The notes beneath the pieces were generated by a model, which searched no databases, was not told the DNA's origin, and saw nothing but the letters and a program-made list of their open reading frames with translations. Made by a program: the position numbers and the translations under genes. From Polytrichum commune (Eukaryota > Streptophyta > Polytrichopsida > Polytrichales > Polytrichaceae), in assembly GCA_950295325.1 (NCBI GenBank), contig OX485806.1, positions 48,171,169 through 48,235,168 on the forward strand: 64,000 nucleotides of DNA, given 5' to 3'. This document shows positions 12,057 through 22,265 of this stretch, piece after piece (positions within the stretch are counted from its first letter, which is position 1; every line of letters begins with the position of its first letter).

Positions 12057-14785
12057 TAAGGATAGAAATATAGGAATTGATTTTGCACATTAAGTTTGAA
12101 TGCTTGTATGTTTGGATAGATTCAACTAGGTGGTTCATAGGTTCAACTAGTTTGTTGTGGGCAAGGATTTCACCCTCTCGGAACCGAGAGGGTCTTTGGA
12201 TAGAAGTAAAGGTCTACATTCTGCACACTAAGGGTGTTAGTTGTTAGGTTGAACTGGTTTGTTCTACGGCTGGAATTTCACCCTCTCGGAACCGAGAGGG
12301 TGTTCGTGTAGTAATGAAGCACCAGATTTTGCACATTAAGGTTGTTAGATTGTATGTGTGGATAGGTTCAACAAGTTGGTTGTTAGGCTCAACTAGTGTG
12401 CTTGGTGGCTGGAATTAGACCCTCTCGGAACCGAGAGGGTCTTAGTATAGGTGTCAAGGATTAGATTTTACTTTTGAAGGTTCATAGCTTCATTGTTTGG
12501 TTACGTTGAAGTAGTTGGTCGTTAGGTTCACTTAGTTTGTTTGTGGGCTAGAATTTCACCCTCTCGGAACCGAGAGGGTCTTAGGATAGAAATATGGGAC
12601 CAAATTTTGCACATAAAGGTTGTTAGCTTGTTTGTGTGGAGAGGTGCACTAGTTCGTCGTTAGGTCCAACTAGTTGTTTGTGTTCCAGAATTTCACCCTC
12701 TCGGAACCGAGAGGGTCTTTGTGTAGTAATGAAGCAAGAGATTTTGAACATTAAGGTTGAAAGGTTGTTTGTGGACATAGGTTGAACTTGGTGGTTCATA
12801 TGTTCAACGGGGTTGTTTTTGGGCTGGATTTTCAACCTGTCGGTACCGTGAGGTTCTTCAAGGAGTAATATAGGACCAAAATTTGCATATTTAGGTTGAA
12901 AGCTTGTATGTGTGTTGGAATTCCACCTTCTCGGAACCGAGAGGGTCTTAGGATAGAAATATAGGACCAGATATTGCACAATAAGGTTGTTTGCTTGTAT
13001 GTGTGGATAGGTCCAACTAGTCTGTTCTTATGTTCAACTGGTTTGTTTTTGGTCTAGAATTTTACCCTCTCGGGTCATTGTGTAGTAATCAAGCACCAGA
13101 TTTTGCACATTAAGGTTGTTAGATTGTATGTGTGGATAGGTTCAACTAGTTCGTCGTTTGGTTCAGCTAGTTTGTTTGTCATCTAGAATTTCACCCTCTC
13201 GGAACCGAGAGGGTCTCCGTGTAGTAATATAGGACCAGATTTTGCACATTGAGGTTGTTAGCTTGTATGTGTGGATAGGTTCGACTTGTTGGTCGTTAGG
13301 TTCAACTGGTTTGTTTTTGGTCTAGAATTTTACCCTCTCGGAACCGAGAGGGTCTTTGTGTAGTAATGAAGCACCAGATTTTGAACATTAAGGTTGTTAG
13401 ATTGTATGTGTAGATAGGTTCAACTAGTTGGTCGTTCGGTTCAACTAGTTTGTTTGTGGTGTAGAATTTCACCCTCTTGGACCCGAGAGGGTCTTTGTGT
13501 AGTAATGAAGCACCAGATTTTGCACATTAAGGTTTTTAGATTGTATGTGTGGATAGGTTCAACTAGTTGGTCGTTACGTTCAACTAGTTTGTTTGTGGTC
13601 TAGAATTTCACCCTCTCGGAACCGAGAGGGTCTTTGTGTAGTAATGAAGCACCAGATTTTGCACATTAAGGTTTTTAGATTGTATGTGAGGATAGGTTCA
13701 ACTAGTTGGTCGTTAGGTTCAACTAGTATGTTTGTCGGCTAGAATTTCATCCTCTCGGAACCGAGAGGGATTTGGTTTAGTAATATAGGATCAGATTCTG
13801 CACAATAAGGTTGTTAGCTTGTATGTGTGTATAGCTTTGACTAGTTAGTTGTGAGGTTCCATTGGTTTGTTTTGGGGCTGGAATTTCACCCTCTCGGAAC
13901 CGAGAGGGTCTTGGGATACAAATATAGGACCACATTCTCCACACTAAGTGTGTTAGTTGTATGTGTGTATAGGTTCCACTAGTTAGTTGTTAGGTTCAAT
14001 TGGTTTGTTTGGGGGCTAGATTTTCACCCTCTCGGAACCGAGAGGGTGAAGGTGTAGTAATATTGGACCAGATTTTGCACATTAAGGTTGTTAGCTTGTA
14101 TGTGTGGATAGGTTCAAGTAGTTGGTCGTTAGGTGCAACTGGTTTGTTTTGGGGCTATAATTTCACCCTCTCGATTCCGAGAGGGTCTTTGTGTACTAAT
14201 GAAGCACCATATTTTGCTCATGAAGGTTGAAAGCTTGTATGTGTGGATGGGTTCAACTAGTTGGTCGTTAGGTTTAAGTAGTTTGTTTGTGGTCTAGATT
14301 TTCACCCTCTCGGAACCGAGAGGGTCTTGGTGTAGTAATGAAACACCAAATTTTGCACAATAAGGTTGTTAGCTTGTATGTGTGGATAGGTTCAACTAGT
14401 TGGTCGTTAGGTTCAAGTAGTTTGTTTGTGGTCTAGAATTTCACCCTCCCGGAACCGAGAGGGTCTTCGTGTAGTAATATAGGACTAGATTTTGCACATT
14501 AAGGTTGTTACCTTGTATGTGTGGATAGGTTCGACTAGTTGGTCGTTAGGTTCAACTAGTTTGTTTGTGGTGTAGATTTTCACCCTCTCGGAACCGAGAG
14601 GGTCTTGGTGTAGTAATGAAGCACCAGATTTTGCACAATAAGGTTGTTAGCTTGTATGTGTGGATAGTTCCAACTAGTTTGTTCTTAGGTTCAACTGGTT
14701 TGTTTTGGGGCTAGAATTTCACCCTCTCGGAACCGAGAGGGTCTTGGTGTAGTAATGAAGCACCAGATTTTGCACAATCAGGTTT
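12057..14785 (-). repeat. Palindrome satellite block S2 (AA-centred cores, inverted relative to S1)
   Basis: There are 20 cores from 12,173 to 14,722, most spaced exactly 139 bp apart. The core reads CCCTCTCGG-AA-CCGAGAGGG, the reverse complement of the S1 core. The reverse complement of the S2 spacer aligns loosely with S1: TCTAG, then ACCACA, TTGAACCTAA, ACACATACAAGC and CAAAATCTGGT appear in the same order. S2 is therefore a diverged S1 relative in the opposite orientation. Damaged members include 12,835 (both arms mutated), 13,065 (one arm deleted) and a shortened interval of 91 bp before 12,926. Confidence 0.93.
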
Positions 14786-15493
14786 AAACAATCGTCAGCT
14801 AGACCTTGTCGGTTCTGAGAGGGTTGGATCCTAGTGCATTCCCAAAGAATTTCAACATATGGACCTAGCTAGTCCACAAACATTCACATCCATATTACAA
14901 CCCATTCAAGTCAAAATCTGGTCCAAACAACCACCACCTACACCCTCTCGGTTCCGAGAAGGTCGAACTCTAGGGCATACCCAAACAATTTCTACAAAGG
15001 AACCTACCTAGTCCACATACATACACATACACAAGGCACCCCAATCTTGTCAAAAGTTGGTCCACCTAGACCCTCTTGGTTCCGAGAGGGTCGGATCCTA
15101 GTGCATTCCAAAAGAATTTCAACATATGAGTCTATGTAGTCCACATACATACACATCCATATTACAACTCATTCTTGTCAAAATCTGGTCCAATCGACCG
15201 CCACCTAGACCCTCTCGGTTCCGAGAGGGTCGGATCCTAGTGCATTCCAAAAGAATTTCAACATATGAGTCTATGTAGTCCACATACATACACATCCATA
15301 TTACAACTCATTCTTGTCAAAATCTGGTCCAATTAACCGCCACCTAGACCCTCTCGGTTCCGAGAGGGTCGGATCCTAGTGCAATTCAAAAGGATTTCAA
15401 CATATGAATTTATCTATTCTAGATATATACACATCTATATTACAACCCATTCAAGTCAAAATTTGGTCCAAACAACCGCCACTTAGACCCTCT
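14786..15493 (+). repeat. Palindrome satellite block S3 (S1 orientation, older subfamily)
   Basis: Cores at 14,802, 14,941, 15,069, 15,208, 15,347 and a broken one at 15,486 are spaced 139, 128, 139, 139 and 139 bp apart. Spacers read GGATCCTAGTGCATTC, then AATTTCAACATATG and AAATCTGGTCCAA, matching the first units of S1 at 7.5-8.2 kb. The last core is interrupted after CCCTCT by about 45 bp resembling the inverted-repeat arms at 3,637 and 20,808. Confidence 0.9.
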
Positions 15494-15537
15494 CCGCTCT
15501 TTAAATCTCCGCTCACCGCTCACATAGGAGTGTTGTC
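15493..15537 (+). repeat. Fragment of the GAGAGCGGA-type inverted repeat inside a satellite core
   Basis: Between the left arm of a core (ending about 15,493) and the segment CGGAACCGAGAGGG (from about 15,539) lies CCGCTC-rich sequence ending in CGCTCACATAGG. It matches the outer end of 20,808-20,868 in the same orientation, including the following GTGT-GTCC. On its left the array runs in S1 orientation with TT cores, and on its right cores are AA-centred. Confidence 0.6.
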
Positions 15538-15830
15538 CCGGAACCGAGAGGGTCTAAGTTGCACCCAACCCCCTACCTCTTAACTAGTTGAACGAGTTTC
15601 AAACATGGAATACATACCAACATCTCGGCCTTAACAATCAGAAATATAACCCACATATACTATCCTACTACCCTCTCGGATCCAAGAGGGTCTTAGTTGC
15701 ACCCAACCCCCTACCTCTTAACTAGTTGAACGAGTTTCAAACATGGTACACATACCTGCATCTCGGCCTTAACATTCTAGAATCAGGTTCACATATACTA
15801 TCCCTACAACCCTCTCGGAACCGAGAGGGT
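15538..15830 (-). repeat. Palindrome satellite block S4a
   Basis: Cores at about 15,532 (composite), 15,671 and 15,810 keep the 139-bp spacing, but the spacer is a different sequence: CTAAGTTGCACCCAACCCCC, then CTACCTCTTAACTAGTTGAACG and CATCTCGGCCTTAACA (short extracts). The cores are AA-centred. The spacer does not obviously align with S1 or S2. From 15,831 to 16,120 similar but coreless sequence continues. Confidence 0.85.
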
Positions 15831-16156
15831 CTAAGGCGCACCCAATCCCCTACCTTGTAACTAAATCAAGGATTACAAACATTTTCTACATAATAGCTTC
15901 TCGGCCTCAGCAATCAAAATCAGGTGTGAAGATCCTATATATGTCTCTATATGTCCCAACCTCTTAACTTGAAATTATTTTCAACCTAACCTAACTAATC
16001 AAGATTTGGCCTCCTTATACTACCAGACTCCTTAACTTGCACATATTATCTGCACCAATAATCATTCAACACATACAAGCAACCTAGCTCAAATGATCAA
16101 AATCAAGTGTGGGGATCCTACCCCTCCACCACCCTCTCGGAACCCTAACAAGGGTC

Positions 16157-16372
16157 CCTACCAAGAGTTGGGGCCAAGTATACATTTTCCCTTAGCCGGT
16201 AGGCCTAGAAGCCCCTACAAACTTCAAACCATCATAACTTCCTCATACAATCTTTGATTCTAACAAACAACCACTCCATCTTCATCTACATTTTTTGTAA
16301 ATGTCAATGGAATACTCACTTGGAACACTCACAAAAATATTGAGGAAGTTATGCCCATTCAAAACTAGGTCC
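16157..16372 (+). repeat. LTR-derived segment inside a satellite unit, copy 1
   Basis: From CTACCAAGAGTTGGGGCCAA to GAAGTTATGCCCATTCAAA this spacer aligns end to end with the middle of the Gypsy-A LTR (23,736-23,942, and the inverted copy near 63,530-63,745). Shared landmarks, in order, are CATTTTCC, CTTAGC, CATAACTTCCT, ACCACTCCATC, TCATCTAC and GTTATGCC. By eye the two are about three-quarters identical. Confidence 0.8.
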
Positions 16373-16689
16373 CACAGCAACATCTGATGTGGGGATCCTA
16401 CCCCTCCACGACCCTCTCGGTTCCGAGATGGTGTCTATGTGACATATCATATACACAAACATATACTCTCCCATATCATATACCCAATCAAAAACTTCCT
16501 GCATACATCAAACCTAGGTCCCAAAGCAAAATGTGATGTGGGGATCCTACCCCTCCATCACCCTCTCGGTCTATGTGACATATCATCTACACATACAAAA
16601 ACTTCACACATACATCAAACCTAGGTCGCAAAGCAAAATTTGATTTGGGGATCCTACCCCTCCACCACCCTCTTGGAACCGAGAGGGTC

Positions 16690-16905
16690 CCTACCAAGAG
16701 TTGGGGCCAAGTATACATTTTCCCTTAGCCGGTAGGCCTAGAAGCCCCTACAAATTTCAAACCGTCATAACTTCCTCATACACTCTTTGATTCTAACAAA
16801 CGACCACTTCATCTTCATGTAAATTTCTTGTAGATGTCAATGGACTACTCACTTGGAACATTCAAGAAAGTATTGAGGAAGTTATGCCCATTCAAAACTA
16901 GGTCC
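16690..16905 (+). repeat. LTR-derived segment inside a satellite unit, copy 2
   Basis: Second copy of the same LTR-like spacer, closely similar to copy 1 and bounded by the same satellite sequence (a core on the left, GTGGGGATCCTACC on the right). Its presence in several units shows that the captured segment was amplified along with the array. Confidence 0.8.
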
Positions 16906-17349
16906 CACAGCAAAATCTGATGTGGGGATCCTACCCCTCCACCACCCTCTCGGTTCCGAGAGGGTGTCTATGTGACATATCATATACACAAACATATACT
17001 CTCCTATATCATATACCCAAACAAAAATCTCACGCATACATCAAACCTAGGTCCCAAAGCAAAATGTGATGTGGGGATCCTACACCTCCACCACCCTCTC
17101 GGTTCCGAGAGGGTGTCTATGTGACATACCATCTACACATATAAAAACATCACACATACATCAAACCTAGGTCGCAAAGCAAAATTTGATGTGGGGATCC
17201 TACACCTCCACCACCCTCTCGGTTCCGAGAGGGTGTCTATGTGACATATCATCTACACATACAAAAACATCACACATACATCAAACCTAGGTCGCAAAGC
17301 AAAATTTGATGTGGGGATCCTACCCCTCCACCACCCTCTCGGAACCGAG

Positions 17350-17562
17350 AGGGTCCCTACCAAGAGTTGGGGCCAAGTATACATTTTCCCTTAGCCGGTA
17401 GGCCTAGAAGCCCGTACAAACTTCAGACCATCATAACTTCCTCATACAATCTTTGATTTTAACAAAAGACCACTGCATCTTCATCTACATTTCTTGTAGA
17501 TGTCAATGGACTACTCACTTGCAACATTCACGAAAGTATTGAGGAAGTTATGCCCATTCAAA
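17350..17562 (+). repeat. LTR-derived segment inside a satellite unit, copy 3
   Basis: Third copy, with the same boundaries as copies 1 and 2. It carries the variants CCCGTACAAACTTCAGACC and AAAAGACCACTGCATC, so the three copies have drifted separately since amplification. Confidence 0.8.
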
Positions 17563-17854
17563 ACTAGGTCCCACATCAAAATCTGATTTGGGGATCCTAC
17601 CCCTCCACCACCCTCTCGGAATCGGGTCAATGGACGGCATGGACAAACGCTACGACAGCCATGTCTGGACCAAAATCCAAACCACCAACATTAGCAATGA
17701 CTTAGCCCTTGCTTTTTGTTCGTCCACCTGCGTTGGCCACCTCGAGTGCCATAATCGTCATTGCGACTACCTCCAACGTTTTCATCGTACCTCCTGAGTC
17801 AATGATACTGAATTTGATGGATTCACCAAAGAGTCCTTTCCCGTTGGTGGTCCC

Positions 17855-18444
17855 GTGCCTACCTTCTCCACCCTAGTGTGTAGGATCTGTAAGGAGCCTC
17901 CCAGTTGCATTGCTGTATGCCACGCCAAAATCTTCTACGTCCGCGGTAGTGACACCACTCAGCGTGCATGTATTCATCTGGGCTACCATCGGCACCCCGT
18001 CAAGGTTGGCAACTGCAGAGATAGCCGCAAGCGCATCGACGTCTTCATCGAGGAGCACGTCAAGAGAATGCCCCAAGCCACTCATACCAAAATTGTTCTT
18101 GAAGCCAGCAAAGATCTTGTGGGTGAGTTCCTCCTTCGTAATGATAGTGACCCTCATCAGCTTCTTTCGTTGGAAGAACTTAGCCCGTTTTTGATCGGTG
18201 CAAGGAGTTGAATTCCCCCCACCTCCGAAACAAGATTACACCCTTCAAATACTTACGTAGGTTGGGAGTTATGGATGGCATCGCCAAGCTTAGAGGTGTC
18301 AACACTTGGGCCTATGTCCAACATAATCAATTCCCAGGCCAGGGTGATGAGACGGACAAAGTCTTTGTTTTCAAGATGTCGGAGGTCAGCCCTGGTAGTG
18401 GGGTCGACTTGGTTAAGCGCATGCAACCTGGCGGGGATCTGCAA
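17855..18444 (+). pseudogene. Truncated transposase-like coding stretch
   Basis: Two plus-strand frames join: 17,855-18,211 (CRICKEPPSCIAVCHAK, then RACIHLGYHRHPVKVG and IVLEASKDLVGEFLLRND) and 18,208-18,444 (YLRRLGVMDGIAKLRGVNTW, then FPGQGDETDKVFVFKMSEV and VKRMQPGGDLQ). A -1 shift near 18,200 links them, and protein similarity appears to end at about 18,444, where retroelement leader-like sequence begins. The composition looks like a real protein, and the pattern resembles my recollection of MULE-type transposase-related proteins of plants. That is memory, not a search result. Open minus-strand frames over the same bases are read here as shadows. Upstream (17,626-17,855) is GC-richer but has no clear frame. 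Confidence 0.4.
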
Positions 18445-18446
18445 GT

Positions 18447-18509
18447 GACAATTTTCTTGCAGAAAGAGATTTTGGATCCATCCCCTGATGTCGCCAGTTA
18501 TGTGAGCCC
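18447..18509 (-). other. LTR end with primer-binding-like site, truncated
   Basis: Read on the minus strand, an LTR-like end GGGCTCACA (18,501-18,509) is followed by TGGCGACATCAGGGGA (18,481-18,496) and then about 35 bp of leader. The same arrangement occurs on the plus strand at 39,348-39,410 with near-identical sequence. TTGGCGAC..GGGGA strings are typical of primer-binding sites in some plant gypsy elements. In both places the element stops roughly 50 bp past the site and abuts other element coding sequence. Confidence 0.45.
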
Positions 18510-20685
18510 AATCTGGTGCCCACATTTCAATTTAACGTTTATAACATTTTAACGGGTGCAATAGTGTTTTGATTGAATTAGATAGAATCTAGAGAGTTCT
18601 AGATTTTAAAAGTTAAGGGGATTTAAGTTTTATGTGAGACTGTGTGAAATGTAAGGGAGAAGGCCAAAAACAAGTAATTAGTCAATTAGATTTTATGTGA
18701 CGCTTAAAGTCAAGGGATTTAGGTTAGGATTATGGGTGTCGGGCTTAAAAAATATTGTTGGTTTCGGATTCGAGGTCTGCCTGTTTAAGGAAGGGGGTCT
18801 TGTTTTGAAGGGACGAGGCATCTAGATTTCCGGGGTGCCCAGGAAAGAGGTCCGGCAAGTCCAGGGGCCTCCTCTCTCATTTTCTCTTGCTTCACCGAAC
18901 ACCAAAAACAAGGAGCGGCGACAGTGGGGCAGAGCCCCTGCCAGATTTTTGATTCGGGTTTTAGCATTCACCATACAAGGCCAACAAGGCGCTAGTTGTG
19001 TTTGTCGTAGACTGGGCAGGTGCGAATTACAATCTCCAACTCCTGAATTTGGAAGTGCCAATCTCGATCTAAGGTGTTCGGACGGTGGCCTGCTAGCTGG
19101 GGCTGCTACACAGAGGGTGAAAACCCTGCTAGATTAAGTGGCAGAATCGCTGCAATCAAAGTGGCGACAAGGAGCTGGTTGCTTGTGAGGGAAAGGTCGG
19201 CAAAGGCCAACGGAGGGTCAGGAATCGCTGTGAGGTATTGCGGTTGTAGCTCTGTTGGGAGGCTCTTTCCTCCAGTGGCCAAGCTGGGCGGAGAAATTAA
19301 GACTTGTGTGTCGAAGAAATGCAGGAGGGCCAGATTGACACTTATTCATGTTGAATTCCAGCTGCTTAAGGTAACAATCATGGCATTAATCCCACGCAGT
19401 TGTGAAGGTGTTGAGAGCTAAATAAATGAATTTTGGGAGGGAGATCGCCCTGGTCCAGTGCATCTGCGCAAGGCTCTCCCTCTGAAAAGGTGGTTAATTC
19501 GGAGGAGCAATTCACCTCTGGGCATTTCGCCGTAGTGAGTTGAAGCATGCCTGGGCTCTTCTGAGAATGCAGCAACAGGGGACGGGAGTTTATCCCTTGG
19601 GTGTATACTGAGGCAGAGGTGAAGCCGTTCGAGGCGAGGGGAAGACAACAAGGAGCTAGGTTTGGAGCTACCAAGAGGATTCGGGGAGGTAGAGAGGCAT
19701 TTTCCCAGCGAAGCTGCTGTCTGCACTTGGTGGGCGACCTAGGTGAACTGGGCCTCTTTGAGGGTGAGTGCAATTGATGCAGATCAACACTACTCTGTAC
19801 CTAGGCAGAGTACTGGAGTTGCTGGTCGGAAGACCAGGACTGAAGGGTGGCAGTTGAGGTTATGGGAATTTGGGTTTAGGCATCCACTTAACATGCTAGA
19901 GCATTGGATAATTAATTAAGGAGGCCAACTTAGGTGTAGCGTAGGAGTTAGCATTGTGTTGTATTATGTTAGGAAAGAACTTGTGAGAATGTGTTGATAG
20001 GGTGGTGTGTTTGGAACTCAATTAGTGAAGGTGTGAATATATTTCACGTGGGAGAAAGGCATTTTTTAATGCTTGTAAGTAAAATTATGACGTGGCATGA
20101 ATACCTTTGGTGCCTCAGTGTTGAGTTCAATGGGAAGAAGAGGTAATTAAGTACGTGTGTATATCTCTATATCGATTTGCAACACCTATGTCATGTTCCG
20201 GCGATGAATTAAAGGGAACATGGGGATCTCCTATACTTCTAATCTCCTTCTCCCATCCTAGGCCAGCAAACATGTCTCTCTCTTCTCCCATTGTGTGCAT
20301 GTGTCTCTACATTCATATTGGGTATGAGTCTAAATTATGTCCTCATATATATATTCAGCTCAAGATAATCTCTTCGACCACAAACAATAATTGTTGGAGT
20401 CCAAGCTCGAGAGTTGACTCACACATAAGACAAAGACAAAAGTGATGAAATAAAAACGAATAAGCAAGTTGGTCGCCCTTTGTATTTTGATTAATTCATT
20501 CTTCAATTATACCAATCTCAAAAAAACTTTTTCATTTATTTTTTCTTGGGATCAACATTGGTTTTTATCATTTACTTATCTATTATATCATAATTTTCCT
20601 ATCATTTTAGCACTTCACGGTTTCCAAACTCAATGAGACCATTTCAAATTCAGGGTATTTTTATTTAATTTACGACCTAAACATT
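18510..20685. other. Probable LTR body or unassigned sequence, no gene
   Basis: This stretch follows the TGTGAGCCC end at 18,501. It has no frame with convincing protein character; the open frames near 18,835-19,137 and 19,378-19,773 occur on both strands. It may be the body of the long LTR whose end is seen at 18,501, but I could not align it with 36,759-39,356 beyond the ends. Confidence 0.3.
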
Positions 20686-20807
20686 TCACGGAAATAGGTC
20701 ACAACTTTTTACTATTTTTGGGAGAATCTAGAATATTCTGGATATATCCGGATCTTTTTGAAAATATTTCTAAATTTAGTCTAAGCATTTTACTATTTTT
20801 ACTTCCT

Positions 20808-20868
20808 CTCTGCTCTCCGCTATCCAAATCTCCGCTCTCCGCTCTCTGCTCTCCGCTCTACGCTCACA
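20808..20868 (-). repeat. Right arm of the widely spaced inverted repeat
   Basis: CTCTCCGCT/CTCTCTGCT repeats end in CTACGCTCACA. The outer 33 bases are the exact reverse complement of 3,637-3,669. The arm is longer than the left one because of an extra CTCTCCGCTATCCAAAT-type segment. Both arms and the fragment at 15,493 have a TAG-like trinucleotide just outside CTCACA, so no target duplication can be claimed. Confidence 0.6.
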
Positions 20869-21224
20869 TAGTTGTGTCGTCCACTTTGGAAGCCCCTGAG
20901 AATATAATTTTTCCATGGCTACGCTTGTGCATGCGAGGAACAAGACCATGTCAATGCCTTTCTAGACTTTGACTTGACATCCTTGTCATTACCACCGCCT
21001 CCCTGGAGATAACTAACACTATACCATCTAGAACTCAAGCCTACAATTCATTGAATTCACATTATGCCAAGATTGTGATGCCAACCTTGCCACTGGATTG
21101 AAAAAATCTTCAAATACCAATTGTTGGTGGATGCACTGAAAAATGCCATATGGTATATAACATTCACTATCCATATAGCAGGCATTGGGGGAAGCATGTA
21201 TATAAACATCATCACCAACCTATT

Positions 21225-22265
21225 TGTCGGAACACGGGATCGACAAAAGAATCCGGTTAAGTGTTTTTAGTGCTTAATCCGGTTGTCCGGATGATCCGAG
21301 TATTGTTCCAGGGACCCTGTGAAGTGTAAGATGGTAGCTCCTCTCTTTCCCCGTTTGAAAATCAACCACCGGGCGGAATGGCCTTTCCGTTTCTGGATGG
21401 TTACTTTGGAAATCTTCACTTCCGGGACTTGCCTTCCGGATGAACCACTAAAGCTAAGACTTACTTTTATTCCTACTTTCTCAATTCCTACCTCCTCTAT
21501 TCTTACCTCCAATGATGATGTGGCTCATCCGAGAAAGATGCCCCGCTGTGGCCACGTTCTAGTATTCCCTCACAACCAATCCGGATCAGCTTTATCCGGC
21601 CTGGCAGGTCACACAGAGAATCCGCAATGTATGCCTGAAACTACAATGACAGATTGATCTGGATTTGCTCGGGGTCTATAAATCCGGGATAACTAGGCGA
21701 CCCGTACCGCTCTTCGAACTATCCCTCCCGTATACTGTGGGACCTCATCAGAAGGTCAGATGGTGTAAGTTTGAGTACCCCTCACAACCTTACCCAGTCC
21801 TAACAGCGGTTTTCCCACATAGAAGTTACACATGCAAACAAACCAGCAAGGCTTCACTCCCACTGCACCTCAGAAGTGATCAACCCGATCAAGAACCCTA
21901 ATCTATCCGGTTTCTCTCCCTCTTCCGACAGACCTTTCCGGCTACAAGTGACTAGGGTCCAAAAAATCTGGGATAACTAGGCAACCCGTATCGCTTTCCA
22001 TACTACCCCTCCTAGATACTGTGGAACCTCATCAGAAGGTCGGATGGTGTAAGTTTGAATACCCATCGCAACCTTACCCAATCCTAACAACGGTTTTCCC
22101 ACATAGAAGTGATACAGGCAAATGGAAAAGCGAGGTTTCACTCCCACTACACCTAAGAAGTGATCAACCCAATCTTGTAGCCGAAACCGATCCGGGCCTT
22201 TCCCTCTCGTTATGTCCTGACTTCCTATCCCTTCTATTCTCTATGATTCCTTGATGACTCCGGAC
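21225..22265. mobile_element. LTR of family X, copy X1
   Basis: It starts TGTCGGAACACGGG and shares with 52,318-53,365, in order, GTCCGGATGATCCGAGTAT, TGAAGTGTA, AATC-ACCACCGG, CTTCCGGGACTTGCCTTCCGG and AATGATGATGTGG-CATC. A 284-bp segment starting GGGATAACTAGGCGACC (21,686) is tandemly repeated at 21,970; copy X2 has the matching duplication. TATAAAT at 21,679 could be a promoter. The right end meets Gypsy-B coding sequence at about 22,265. No matching target duplication was found, so it is either truncated or half of a rearranged element. Confidence 0.65.

Larger units (their letters stand above)
16120..17625. repeat. Palindrome satellite block S4b (120-, 149- and 277-280-bp units, both orientations)
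   Basis: Cores occur at 16,132, 16,412, 16,561 (one arm lost), 16,668, 16,945, 17,094, 17,214, 17,334 and 17,611 (half). Every unit ends GTGGGGATCCTACCCCTCCA before the core. Short units start GTGTCTATGTGACATA and are preceded by TT-centred cores. Long units start GTCCCTACCAAGAGTTGG and are preceded by AA-centred cores. The long units contain LTR-like sequence, listed separately. The array stops inside a core at about 17,625. Confidence 0.9.

Noticed and set aside
12623-14230. Open frames of 118 and 76 codons in S2
   Set aside because: Repeat-encoded frames through satellite units.
7511-17625. Centromere satellite claim
   Set aside because: Array size and conserved box are suggestive, but nothing in the sequence alone shows centromere function; chromatin data would be needed.
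17873-18525. Minus-strand frames over the transposase-like stretch
   Set aside because: The plus-strand translation has the more protein-like conserved phrases; the minus frames appear to be shadows, though this was not proven.
3631-20871. 3-bp TAG target duplication around the 17-kb inverted pair
   Set aside because: A TAG-like trinucleotide also follows the internal fragment at 15,525, so it is probably part of the repeat rather than a duplication.
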